Notes under the pieces: generated by a model
Database searches by the model: none
Seen by the model: only the letters and a program-made list of their open reading frames with translations
Told to the model about the DNA's origin: nothing
Origin: Limnanthes douglasii subsp. nivea
Taxonomy: Eukaryota; Streptophyta; Magnoliopsida; Brassicales; Limnanthaceae
DNA length: 64,000 nucleotides
Assembly: GCA_036936605.1 (NCBI GenBank)
Contig: JAUPFV010000005.1
Location: 189,098,958-189,162,957, forward strand
Direction: 5' to 3'
In this document: positions 54,284-64,000 of the stretch, in pieces
Layout of the letters: the number at the start of each line of letters is the position of its first letter
Numbering within the stretch: position 1 is the first letter of the stretch
Made by a program: the position numbers and the translations under genes

Positions 54284-55341
54284 TCACCAACAGGAAACTT
54301 GGCAATAGTTGCAGTCGATGGACCCACGGTGGCTGTCTGTGCTGTTGCGTGGCCTTGGATCAACGCCACTGTGTGGCGGTCCGCGCGGACCCCCTTTTCC
54401 ACGGCCGTAAGCTAGTGTAGTACCCGGACGTAAAGCGGTGGTCTGCTTTCCAGGATACCCATGTTTGGTGTAGCAATTGGATTCTTCATGACCATTTTTG
54501 TAACAATAGGTACAAAAAGGTTGAGAATAACGTGGGGCAGACAAAGAAGTACCTCGAGGAGTAGACTGAACTGCAAATGTCATCGGAGCCTCTGAGATAG
54601 GCTTCTCCACAGGTGCACTGGCCTGTAACCACTCCTCACCACGCACCTTGTTGAATGCTCCATCCAGAGTGGGAGTCTGATCCTGAGCAAGTAACTGAGA
54701 TCGAATAGCACCAAAGCGCTCCCGATGGAGACCAGAAAGAAACGCATGCTGCTTTTCTTCATCCTGACTCTGCTGATATGCTTCAGCCATCCCACCACAA
54801 ACACAAGTAGGAGTAAACGAATATGCACTCAACTCATCCCAAATTTTCTCGAGTTTCCCAAAGTATTCAGAAACAGACATAGTAGAGGTATGTTTACAAA
54901 CAGCCAACTCCTCCTTCAACTCATGTTTGCGCTGAATATTGCTAACAGCAAAACGACGCTGCAGAACATCCCACAAAGGTTTAACCTCCTCAAAATACGG
55001 AACATATTTGCGTTGCGACTCATCAATAGTGTTCAGAATCCACTGAACGAGTGTGGCTTGAACAACATCCCAATCCTCCAGAGACTTCGGATCTACTGGT
55101 TTCACAATACTTCCATCCAAAAAACCAAGCTTTCTCTTACCTTTCATAGATAAACGCAGAGAACGAGACCAAGCCTAATAATTAGTGCCGTCAAATTTAA
55201 TAGTGGAAATAATATTACCAGGATTATCATTGGAACCAAGATAATAAGGAGAAGTCGGATCAATCTTCCGGAAACTCACTACCGCATCACGTAACGTAGG
55301 AGAGATTGTCTGGTCCATTGTAGAATGTGATTCGTCTGCCA
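54284..55341 (-). pseudogene. Copia-2 gag
   Basis: Start MADESHSTMDQTISPTLRD at 55341. A stop in DGTNY*AWSRSLRLS near 55180 splits it, then 287 open codons: SLEDWDVVQATLVQWILNT, EEVKPLWDVLQRRFAVSN, SEYFGKLEKIWDELSAY, HAFLSGLHRERFGAIRSQL, i.e. the copia Gag pattern. One CCHC knuckle is intact: FCTYCYKNGHEESNC. The C-terminus is Gly/Arg/Pro-rich. The correct frame for joining to the protease is lost at the end (CNYCQVSCW is out of frame). Confidence 0.8.
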
Positions 55342-55369
55342 TAAAAACTACCGAAAATACCCCGGCTGA

Positions 55370-55605
55370 CGGAGGTTACGCCGGAAATACACCAGCTGAT
55401 GGAGGGTACGCCGGAAACACGCCGGAAACAAACCGCATGATGGAGGGTACGCCGGAAACACCCCGACTGATAAAGGCTACGCCGAAAACACACAGGCTAA
55501 CAAAGGCTGTGTCGGAAACACACCGGCTGATGGAGGGTACACCGGACACACGCCGACTGATAAAGGCTACGCCGGAAACACACTGGCTTATGAAGGCTAG
55601 GGTTT
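55370..55605. repeat. 30-bp tandem repeat, about eight units, in the copia-2 leader
   Basis: On the plus strand each unit reads CCGGCTGATGGAGGGTACG then CCGGAAACACA, 30 bases; one unit carries an 11-base internal duplication (CGCCGGAAACA). Units alternate two forms, GATGGAGGG and GATAAAGGC. It lies between the primer site and the gag start. Because 30 is a multiple of three, minus-strand frames stay open across it. Confidence 0.85.
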
Positions 55606-55616
55606 TTGAAGGCTAT

Positions 55617-55629
55617 GGCTCTAATACCA
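55617..55629 (-). other. Primer-binding site of copia-2
   Basis: Minus strand TGGTATTAGAGCC directly after the LTR. It differs at one base from the standard initiator tRNA-Met site TGGTATCAGAGCC; the change is a C-to-T transition. Confidence 0.8.
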
Positions 55630-55873
55630 TGATAAGAGAATTGTGAATGTGTATGAAACAGAAACAGTACACAACTTGAGTTGAGCGGGTAGTATCAAGA
55701 AATTTGTTAATCCAAAATCCTTCATCCTATAATTACAATAATAGTGTATATATATAGTGTGGCAGAAAGTAAACCCTAGAAACCTTAGCCCATATACAGA
55801 CTAATATTAAAATAGCCCATATACATTTTAACAGTGCCCATATATTATTGATTTCAACGTTGACACTCTAACA
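55630..55873 (-). repeat. 5' LTR of copia-2, 244 bp
   Basis: On the minus strand it begins TGTTAGAG and ends CTTATCA, directly followed by the primer site. T-rich sequence, a TATATATA stretch and CCCATATA words repeated three times (near 55788, 55817 and 55840) lie inside. The 3' partner is absent, so the outer end is judged by the TG...CA rule only. Confidence 0.7.
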
Positions 55874-58396
55874 CAAGGTAAATCAAATCGAATATTATCC
55901 AACATGTAAAAAAAAACACATGTAAAATAGATACGAAGTTTCAACCATTAGAATAATTTATATATATATATTTAGAGTTTGTTTCTATATTTCCATCGAC
56001 AGTAATTAATCCATTAACCATTTCATATGAGTATTTGTATTTTTGTTCTTCGTCTCGTGTATTCTTTTATCTTTTTGTTTGTTTTTTTTTCTCGTTTTTG
56101 CTCCTTTTTTTTCTTCCGTTTTTGCTTATTTTTACAATAAATATTTCAATTATCTATAAAAACATAGAAATAAAAATTATAAGAGTATATAATTTATTAT
56201 TTAATCAAACTAGTAATTAAATTACTAATAACTAAATAAATATTTATCGACATACTATCCAACGCTTATTAATTTGCTACTTCTAACAAAAATAAGGAAG
56301 ATGAATGAATATTATTGAACCGTATAAAAAAAGACTATAATGACCAATTTTCAGAATACGCTCATGAAATAAATGAAAATTCTCTAGTTACATGTTATAG
56401 AATATATTTTTTGAAAATAGTCTAAGATTATCAAGTTGTGTTTTCAATATTTGTTTTATTTTTTCATTGTAACTCAATCAACTGATTTTTAAAACGTATT
56501 TGTTAATAGACTGAAATAATAAAAATCATCATAATAGTTGTCATTGCGTAAAAGTTATTTTCTTTCATTTTTTCAATATGATAGTCAATGTATCCAAAAC
56601 TGGTTGGCACTGGTTATCAGGTGATAAAACACCTGAAATAAAGTATAAATTTGGAATTTATGATTTTTCATATATGACTTGTGTAATTTTTAGTTTCCTT
56701 AAGCTTTCTAATTAATCCGTTATCATTCGATCAATTTTTGTTTTGTTAGTTGATCAAAAGCATTAGGTCATAAAGCACTTCAAATGATTAAACGACTCAA
56801 ACTCATTATAACCCTAAAAAATTATTTATTTATTTTATATATGAAAATTATTTTATTTTTTCAAAAGAAAAAAACATTACTTCTATCTATTAATTTTATT
56901 TTAAGATATTGTATTTAATTCTCAATTTTATATAATTTATTAAATAAAAACATCTGCAAAACAAGTACATGAGATACCTAATCAAATTACAATCTAAACA
57001 TGCAGTCATTTGATAATATTACTAAAAATCAATTCAAATGTTCAAAATCAATTCCTAAGATCATAAATCAAACAATCTATAATATTTTATGATCGTAAAT
57101 TATTTTATGTTGAGATATTCTAATACAATAAGTTTCTTATTACCCCACAATTTAAAACCAATATTATCCCCAATATTTAAATTCAGTTAGAATATGAAAC
57201 ACAGAGTTAGACATAGGCATTCGGTTCTTCGGTTCTTCGGTTCGGTGAATTTAGTTCTTGGTTCTTTTGGTTCTTCGAAACTGGTACCCATTATAGAGCC
57301 CATTAAAATTTGGTTCTTTATGGTTATTTAATTTGAGAACCGAATGAAACCATAAAAATTCGGTTCCAAAATGGGTTTGGTTCCATTTAGATTTGATTTA
57401 AACCGGTTATTTTTTATCAAATCAATCCCATATGGAACCGAATTATCTTTATAAATTGGTGTGGTTTATTTTACGCTGAGGGTAATTTTGTCAAGTGTTT
57501 TGGAATATTTTAATAGTATTAACTGTTTAGGTGTTTTGTAGTGAGAGATTTAAGCTGCCTAGTTGTATTAAATGTTCATTACCCTCATTAATAAAACTAG
57601 TTGGTGTATTTATATAATTAATTATGGACCACATGGGCTTCCGGGTCAAATTATAGAACCAGGTCAAGTTTAAGGACCCATTTACTTAATAATTTGATTA
57701 ACACCTATCTTAGTCAAAAGGTGTTTAGTTATTTAATACTTTTGTCATATCCGGATGGTTCAGTGAGAACTTTATGTCCGAATTACCCCAGTCCGGATAT
57801 CTCAGTAAGCAGTGGTGGATTTATTCGGACTCATCATAAATAAACAGAATAACTGTAAAAAAAACGAAGAACTTCAGCCAATTAACAATAAGATTTATAT
57901 ATTTTATAAGAAAAAAATTAGTCACATACATTTCAACCAAAACCTGTATAAAAGTTATAAATTTTAACTACAAAACTTGTACAAAAGTTATACCTATCAG
58001 AATTTCAACAAAACTTGTATAAAAATTCAACGTAAGTTCACCAAATAATCTTTAGACTTCAATCCAACAAAATCTGTTTATCTCTTTGGGCTTCAACGAA
58101 CCTGCATATATAAAACTAGTCTGAATTCATAATCTAAACACTACTCCTAAAAATTAATATTATCATTATCATAAATTCATAGTTGTTAGTAAAAGAACAA
58201 ACATGACGCACCAAAAGCAGAAGTAAACTCCTGCATAACAATAAACTGAATAATATATATTATCTTAGATCATAACTGTATCATAGTAATTATACAAGTT
58301 AATATTAGGATCAAACTTGACACACCAAATCCACAACTAAACTTTGTTAATAGCAATAATTAAACAATAACGACTATATACTCAATGAATAGTATA
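55874..58396. other. AT-rich spacer with a GGTTC/GAACC-rich segment, no gene
   Basis: Homopolymer-rich sequence without a supported ORF; the plus-strand open frame at 56035-56220 is Phe/Leu low complexity from T-runs. From 57220 to 57440 there is CGGTTCTTCGGTTCTTCGG on the left and GGAACCGAATT, AACCGGTTA to the right, so the two halves are roughly complementary, as in short non-autonomous DNA elements. No complete terminal repeat was confirmed. Confidence 0.4.
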
Positions 58397-58577
58397 TGTT
58401 AGAATATTCGGTGTATTAAGTTTCCTTGTATAGGCCTCTAAGTTCTCTATATATTGAGAGCCTTACTTGGGTTTGCATTATAAAAAAACAAACAGTTCAA
58501 TACAAAAAGGAATATTTTCTTATAAACACAAAACCCTAGCCGCCTCATGCGGCTATTTCTCTCTTTGTTTTTTAACA
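58397..58577 (+). repeat. 5' LTR of copia-3, 181 bp
   Basis: TGTTAGAATATTC ... TTTTTTAACA, TG...CA ends, with terminal TGTTA/TAACA inverted repeat. It contains CTCTATATATTGAGAG, a TATA-bearing palindrome. It matches the 3' LTR in the first 75 and last 75 bases but not in the middle. Confidence 0.95.
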
Positions 58578-58590
58578 TGGTATCAGAGCA
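58578..58590 (+). other. Primer-binding site of copia-3
   Basis: TGGTATCAGAGCA starts directly at the LTR end and matches the initiator tRNA-Met 3' end. Confidence 0.9.
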
Positions 58591-58627
58591 CGTGTAATTT
58601 TGGGAATTCTGAACATCCTCAACAAAG

Positions 58628-59900
58628 ATGGCTGGCAATGAAGTCGTGGTCAGTCCAATCCCTGATGAATTAACAATACAGATTGCTGCCATTCTGAGAA
58701 ATGATCTCGGAACACAACAACAAACAACTAACCCCGAGAATTTATCCCTAGGGATTAAACTCGGTGGTGACAACTATGCCTTATGGGCAAACCTGATGAA
58801 GAAAGAAATTGGGGGAAGGGGGAGAGGTTCTCACATTACAAGAGAGCCAACACCTCCATCCAAAACTGACAACGCATATACAAGGTGGGAACAAGATGAT
58901 CAATGTGTTTTCACATGGATTATCCATAATCTTGAATCCATCTTGGTGAATAATGTCTCGCAATATCCCACTGCAAAATCCCGCTGGGATGGGTTAGCCA
59001 CCACATACGGTTCTTATACAGATTCGTTATAGGTGTTTGACCTTCATAAGAGGGCTAATTCATTAAGGCAAGGGTCCGATACACTAGAAGACTTGTGGAA
59101 CAAACTGTAGAACATCTGGATGTCTATAGATAGGCGAGATCCAAACCCTATGAAAGACCCAGAAGACATTCAGATCTACAATAAGAAGACTCAAGAACAA
59201 AAACTCTATCAATTTCTAATGGCGATTAATGACAAGCTGGAACCAGTCAAGAGAGATATCCTGAAAAAGGATCATCTTCCTTCCGTGGAAACAGCATATG
59301 CTACAATACGAAGGGAAGTGGTCATGCTTAATATACTAAAATCAAGTTCTTCTGATAGTGACTCGATTGAAATTGAAATGGGTTTGGCTGCTAGAGATTC
59401 TGCACAGAGGTTTAAATTCTGATCCAAAGAGAAAGAAGAAAAATCCAAGTTGTATTGCACTCATTGTAGGATGAAGAAACACACTAAAGAGACATGTTTC
59501 CAGCTGGTTGGCTATCCAGAATGGTGGGAGGACGGTCATAAGGAGAAAAATAACAAGCGTTTCAGATCTAATGTCAAATGGGCTTCGTCTACAAGTAGCG
59601 GTGAAGATCTGACTAAAAATAAGAAAGGAAGTGGCACTGGTTTTGGAGGAATGACGGCGAACTCCTATGAAAAACTTGGAGGTAAAGGGTTTGAGAAATC
59701 AATGAATTGGATCTTTGATTGCGGGGCTACAAACACCATGTCTTATGATCCTATATACTTTGATGACATGTCATCTCCAAAGAAGTCCATAGTGAAACTA
59801 CTAGTGGAGAAATTTGTGAAGTCAAAGGGGGAGGTTCAATTATTTTTTCGGAAAAAATGGAAATTAAAAACTGCCTCTACATTCCTTCACTATCCTTAAA
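58628..59900 (+). pseudogene. Copia-3 gag and protease
   Basis: Start MAGNEVVVSPIPDELTIQI at 58628. Gag: LGGDNYALWANLMKKEIGG, TWIIHNLESILVNNVSQYP, SRWDGLATTYGS, then stops at 59030 and 59108 and YQFLMAINDKLEPVKRDIL, AYATIRREVVMLNI. After another stop at 59420 the zinc knuckle YCTHCRMKKHTKETCFQL is intact, followed by VGYPEWWEDGHKEK. Protease: NWIFDCGATNTMSYDP, with D-C-G-A in place of the commoner DTGA, a form seen in one group of plant copia elements. Ends near 59900. Three stops mean no full product. Confidence 0.8.
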
Positions 59901-59959
59901 GTTATTATCTCTTAGTCAAGTGACAAAATAACTCAACTGTGTGGTTTCTATGTATCCAT

Positions 59960-60725
59960 TTTTTGCATTTTACAGAACATTCGTACGAAGGAGATCATTG
60001 GGCGTGGTACTGAACAAGGAGGTCTCTATTATGTTGATGAGGTAGTTCATAAGGGACATGACATGCTTGCTCACGAAACAACCGAAAGGAAACTTTGGTT
60101 ATGGCACCAGCGACTTGGTCATCCATCTTTTAGTTATCTTAAGAGTTTGTTTCCTAGTCTTTTTTGAATAATTCCATTCATGACAAATCTGAAACCTGCA
60201 TTCTTGTAAAAAATCGTAGGGTCTCATTTAATCAAAGTATTACTAGAGTTGCTTATGCTTTTTCGCTAATCCATTCTGATGTTTGGAGTCCAGCACCAAA
60301 TTCCACTAACAATCAAATCAGATACTTTGTTTTATTTGTGGATGATTTCTCAAGAATGACTTGGATATACTTCATAAAACATAAATCGGAATTACCATCA
60401 ATATTTGTTTATTTTTACAAAATGATTATGACTCAATTTGAAAAAAAATACATATTCTCCGTTCTGATAATAGAACAGAGTTTGTCAACCAAACAATGCA
60501 TATTTTTTTCAAAACAAATGGTCTTATCCATCAAACCACTTGTCCAAACACACCGCAATAAAACGGTACTTCAGAACGAAAAATCGTACTTTACTTGAAA
60601 AAACTTGTGCTATTATGATTGAATCTAGAGTTCATCATTCTCTTTAGCCAGAAGCTCTTGCTACAGCCACGTATCTTGCAAATCGTCTACCAACCCGATG
60701 TCTAGGAAATAAAACTCCATTACAA
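59960..60725 (+). pseudogene. Copia-3 integrase, frameshifted
   Basis: Pre-integrase: GRGTEQGGLYYVDEVVHKG, LWLWHQRLGHPSFSYLKSL, the latter in a frame ending at 60167. The core is in the open piece 60164-60598: FSLIHSDVWSPAPNSTNN (first Asp), YFVLFVDDFSRMTWIYFIK. The frame is lost near 60450; the next frame reads ILRSDNRTEFVNQTM (second Asp kept, Gly to Arg beside it), PNTPQ*NGTSERKNRTLLE (Glu kept, one stop), and LANRLPTRCLGNKTPLQVL. The catalytic triad survives; frame does not. Confidence 0.8.
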
Positions 60726-62130
60726 GTGCTTGCCACCCAAGTTACAATTCCATCTGTTATGACCTTACCACCTCGTGTCTTTGGTTGTTCGGTGTTTGTT
60801 CATATCCCTAAAACTAGTCGAAACACACTTAATTCGTGTTCTAAAAAGTGTGTATTCTTTGGGTATGGTGTCCATCAAATGGGCTATCGGTGTTACAATC
60901 CGGTTACTCGTCGAATCCATGTCACCATGGACTGTGACTTCTTAGAATCCGATTATTTTTTTGACCACCAATCTCGTGCTCAGGGGGAGAAAGTAAGTGA
61001 ATCACTCGACTGGTTGTTATATGAAAGTTACTTTGAAGATGTGCCGAAAGAGTCGGTAGATGGCGCCACCGAACACGCCTCTTCCAAAATAAAGGAGACT
61101 GACAAGGCAGTTCTTACCACCAATGATTCTCCCAAAGACAATGTCCAACAAGAAATAAATTCCATGGATACTACCAGCGAATCAGCTGAAGATAATGTCC
61201 ATCAAGAGGTAAACAATTTACAATGTCATAATTCACAAAATGCTACTGACCATGACATTTCAAGAAGTTCATTTGTTGAAACTCAAACTCTGGTTCTTCC
61301 CTCAAGAAAAAATAGAGGAGTTCCTCCTGACCGGTATTCACCGGAACACGTTCCTCATGCTTCTACATATCCGGTAAAAATAGACATGAAAGGAATGACG
61401 AAGATTGCAAAGGTATTTTCAGTTACTATTCTCTCTGAACAAATCCCTAAAACAGATCAAGAAGCTAAGAAGATGACTGAATGGCATGAGGCAATGATGA
61501 CCGAAATGGAAACTCTAAAAATGAATGGTGCATGGGAGAATTGTGTGTTACCACAAGGGAAGAAAGCAGTCGGGTGTAGATGGGTGTTTAATATGAAATA
61601 TAAATCTGGTGGAATCATTGAGCGACACAAGGCAAAATTGGTTGCCAAAAGATATACACAAACATATGGTATAGACTACTCTGAAACGTTCTCTCCGGTT
61701 GCAAAGATTGACACTATCAGAGTTTTACTTTCAATAGTCGCGAATAAAGATTGGACTCTTCATCAATTTGATGTAAAGAATGCTTTCTTACATGAAGACT
61801 TGGAAGAAGAGGTATATATGGAACCCCCATCAGGGTTCTCTGATGGTTTTCAAGAAAATGAGGTATGTAAACTGAAAAAAACATTATATGGACTCAAGCA
61901 GTCTCCTCGTGCTTGGTTTGGGAGATTTACAATGGCAATAAAACTGTATAGCTACAAACAGAGTAATGGGGATCATACCTTATTTTACAAAAAGAGAGGA
62001 TAATTAGTCACTTGTCTTATAATATATGTCGACGATATGATTATAACGGGGAATGACGAAGAAGAAATTAGCTCTCTTAGGAAAAACCTCTTCAAGGAGT
62101 TCGAAATGAAAGACCTTAGGGATTGAAGTA
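60726..62130 (+). pseudogene. Copia-3 integrase C-terminus, linker and RT
   Basis: 425 open codons to 62003. RVFGCSVFVHIPKTSRN, KKCVFFGYGVHQMGYRCYN are the integrase C-terminal signature; an acidic linker follows. RT: MNGAWENCVLPQGKKAVGCRW, ERHKAKLVAKRYTQTYGID, QFDVKNAFLHEDLEEEVYM (first catalytic Asp), LYGLKQSPRAWFGRF. A stop at 62001 lies directly before LVTCLIIYVDDMIITGNDE, the catalytic box, which is intact. A frame slip follows at KDLR (about 62118), the same region in which copia-1 lost a base. Confidence 0.85.
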
Positions 62131-62992
62131 TTTCCTAAGAATCGAGGTTCTTAGGTCAAAAGGAGGGATTTATATCTCCCAACGGAAATATATATTGGAT
62201 TTATTAGCTGAAGTTGGCATGGTGGATTGTAAACCAAATGACACTCCTATGGTTGTGAATGACGAACTAAAGATAATTGAAGGGGCCAGACCAGCGAGTA
62301 AAGAAAGGTACCAAAGGTTGGTGGGAAAGCTGATTTACCTGGCTCACACTCGACCCGATATTGCATACACGGTGGGAGTAGTTAGCCAGTTCATGCATCA
62401 TCCTCAGGAACACCATATGGAGGCAGTAATGAGGATTATTCGACATCTCAAAGGCACACCAGGAAGAGGCATAATTTTTAAGAAAAATGGACATCTTGAT
62501 GTTGAAGTATTCACATATGCTGATTGGGGAGGGAATCCTAACGACAAGCGATCGACTGCTGGCTACTTTACTCTTCTTGGAGGTAACTTGGTGACTTGGA
62601 GGAGTAAGAAACAGAAAGTAGTATCACTTTCAAGTGCTGAATCAGAATTTAGAGGAATCGTTAAGGGGATTACCGAGATACTTTGGTTAAAGAAGATAAT
62701 GAAAGAAATCGGATCCCCTTTGAAGTGTCCAACTCAGTTAATGTGCGATAATAAAGCTGTGATTAAGATTTCAGAGAACCCGGTACAGCACGATAAAAGA
62801 AAGCACGTTGAAATAGATAGGAACTTCATAAAAGAAAAGATCGAAGATGGGACAGTCAAACTTCCGTTTGTTAGATCCGAAGATCAATTGGCAGACATCC
62901 TGATAAAAGCGGTTGCTGCAAGAACATTCGAATTAGTTTTATCCAAGTTGGGTATTGGTGATCCCACTACACAACTTGAGGGGGAGTGTTAG
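62123..62992 (+). pseudogene. Copia-3 RT C-terminus and complete RNase H
   Basis: 289 open codons: KYFLRIEVLRSKGGIYISQ, LVGKLIYLAHTRPDIAYTV, MRIIRHLKGTPGRGIIFKK. RNase H: VFTYADWGGNPNDKRSTAG (catalytic Asp), VVSLSSAESEFRGIVKGI (Glu), LMCDNKAVIKISENPVQ (Asp), HVEIDRNFIKEKI, SEDQLADILIKAVA. All RNase H signature residues are present; it is the best preserved domain of this element. The stop codon TAG at 62990-62992 overlaps the first bases of the 3' LTR (62987), and the polypurine tract is inside the last codons. Confidence 0.9.
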
Positions 62993-63162
62993 AATATTCA
63001 GCGTATTAAGTTTCCTTGTACAGGCCTCTAAGTTCTCTATATATTGAGAGCCTTACTATTGAGTTAAAATTTCTAATGCATCAATAAAACAAAAAGGAAC
63101 ATTTTATAATAAACACAAAACCCTAGCCGCTTCCTGCGACTACTTCTCTTTGTTTTTTAACA
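62987..63162 (+). repeat. 3' LTR of copia-3, 176 bp
   Basis: TGTTAGAATATTC ... TTTTTTAACA, preceded by GAGGGGGAG. Compared with the 5' LTR, the outer parts are nearly identical, but about 35 central bases (from CCTTACT to AACAAAAAGGAA) differ almost completely. Confidence 0.95.
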
Positions 63163-63305
63163 ATTACCCTTTTGCTTATGATTTTTTTAGAGGTGCCGAT
63201 CAATGGAAATATTACCCTTTTGCTTATGATTTTTTTAGAGGTGTCGATCAATAGAAATAGTACTCTTTTACTTATATATTTTGAGACGTGCCGATCAATG
63301 GAAAG
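63163..63305. repeat. 48-bp tandem repeat, three units, abutting the copia-3 LTR
   Basis: Units at 63163-63210, 63211-63258 and 63259-63305: ATTACCCTTTTGCTTATG, ATTTTTTTAGAGGTG, CCGATCAATGGAAAT. The first two differ at two bases, the third is more diverged. The first unit begins exactly at the LTR end. Confidence 0.9.
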
Positions 63306-64000
63306 GCATAGTGGTTGTACGAAAAGGAATTTTATTTATGGCTGATTTTTATAAAAAAATTATACTTTTTTCTCCCCAATTTATATGATTAATGAGAATG
63401 CAAAAGACAAACTATAATCATGATTATCAATTGTCTTTTATAATCGAAACCTGAACAATAAAGAATCGACTAAAAAGGAAATTTCTAAATTTAGATTTAT
63501 TTTTTTTCAGACAACGAGAGAGATAGAGAATTCATGCCATTTTTTTCAAAAAGATTTTCTTAAAAAAATCGACTTTAATAACAACTGAACTAAAATAATA
63601 AATTAAAAATAATAATATATATCCAGTTAACAAAATAAATTATAATCAAAAAATTATTATTACTAATTATAATATAATTAGAAGAGGAAATATTAATCCA
63701 AAAGTAATTTTATTTCCTCAATTAATTTTAGAACATTGTAAATTTATATTAAAAACTAAAAGTATGTAGAATAATGTTCTTATTTACATGTTAAATATAT
63801 TTTGTAGTAATTTATTTAAAACGAATTACAAATATATTTTATAGTAGTCTATTTAAAACCAATCACACATATATCTTAAATGGCATATTATATGATTGTA
63901 ATATTTTTGTTAACCCACCTCGCTAAATTTGAATCAGTTAACTAATATACAAAACAGCTATTCTGTTTTGATAAATCAATGTTTTCCATGCCTTTAATAT
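63306..64000. other. AT-rich right edge, no gene
   Basis: Homopolymer-rich sequence. TATTTTATAGTAG-T/A-TATTTAAAAC appears twice near 63798 and 63836, a local duplication. No coding. Confidence 0.5.

Larger units (their letters stand above)
51253..55873 (-). mobile_element. Copia-2: Ty1/copia retrotransposon, minus strand, 3' truncated
   Basis: From the right: 5' LTR (55873-55630), primer site, a repeat-filled leader, gag, protease, integrase, RT and RNase H, all Ty1/copia order. RNase H stops in the SSAEAEYRS motif at about 51262 where gene-like sequence takes over, so the end of pol and the 3' LTR are missing. Frames are long and most catalytic motifs are kept. Confidence 0.9.
58397..63162 (+). 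mobile_element. Copia-3: Ty1/copia retrotransposon with both LTRs, 4766 bp
   Basis: 5' LTR, primer site, gag, protease, integrase, RT, RNase H, polypurine tract (GAGGGGGAG) and 3' LTR are all present in order. About eight stops and frameshifts break the coding. The five bases outside the LTRs (GTATA on the left, ATTAC on the right) do not match, so no target duplication is seen. Confidence 0.95.

Noticed and set aside
55370..55605. Coding minisatellite of a host structural protein
   Set aside because: Position between primer site and gag start shows it is the copia-2 leader.
56035..56220. Phe/Leu-rich 61-codon frame
   Set aside because: Product of T-runs, low complexity.
58578..58590. Part of a tRNA gene
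   Set aside because: Only the 3' acceptor complement is present, directly next to an LTR, so it is a primer-binding site.

Overview
This is repeat-dense plant nuclear DNA, most likely from a dicot. It is AT-rich and almost every recognisable coding segment belongs to a decayed retrotransposon. No complete host gene, tRNA or rRNA is visible. Three families account for it: L1-type LINEs with the plant DUF4283-like ORF1 and a reverse-transcriptase zinc-binding (zf-RVT) domain; Ty1/copia elements primed by initiator tRNA-Met; and Ty3/gypsy elements of the Tat type, with dual RNase H and an extra antisense ORF.

Layout. 1-5160 (-): LINE-A, with ORF1, endonuclease, RT, zf-RVT and a terminal RNase H that runs off the left edge. 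5161-12989: mostly non-coding, with a degenerate palindromic minisatellite (6186-6905), an unidentified decayed coding stretch (10213-11466) and a LINE-type 3' tail (near 11951). 12990-19210: Tat-like element C, with pol on - and the antisense ORF (aORF) on +. 19205-21290 (+): LINE-C fragment. 23244-27363 (+): copia-1, with a 5' LTR but no 3' LTR. 28414-35344 (pol +, aORF -): Tat-like element A. 36540-41925 (pol +, aORF -): Tat-like element B, which lacks everything before RNase H. 43300-50721 (+): LINE-B, nearly full length and without RNase H. 50880-51262 (-): two apparent exons of an unidentified gene. 51253-55873 (-): copia-2, with a 5' LTR and a truncated 3' end. 58397-63162 (+): copia-3, with both LTRs.

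How the parts relate. The three Tat-like elements share one plan: pol ends in integrase, then comes a short palindrome-bounded motif, then a convergent aORF encoding a gypsy-type 'transposon' domain followed by an acidic or basic linker and a coiled coil. Elements A and B have lost the catalytic RT core, and A and C have lost integrase catalytic residues, so none can be autonomous. Several inactivating changes are G-to-A or C-to-T transitions, as expected from deamination of methylated cytosine. Copia-1 also carries short displaced copies of its own pol sequence, which look like template-switch scars.

All boundaries without an LTR, poly(A) tail or stop codon are approximate. Family names rest on motifs read by eye; no database search was possible.
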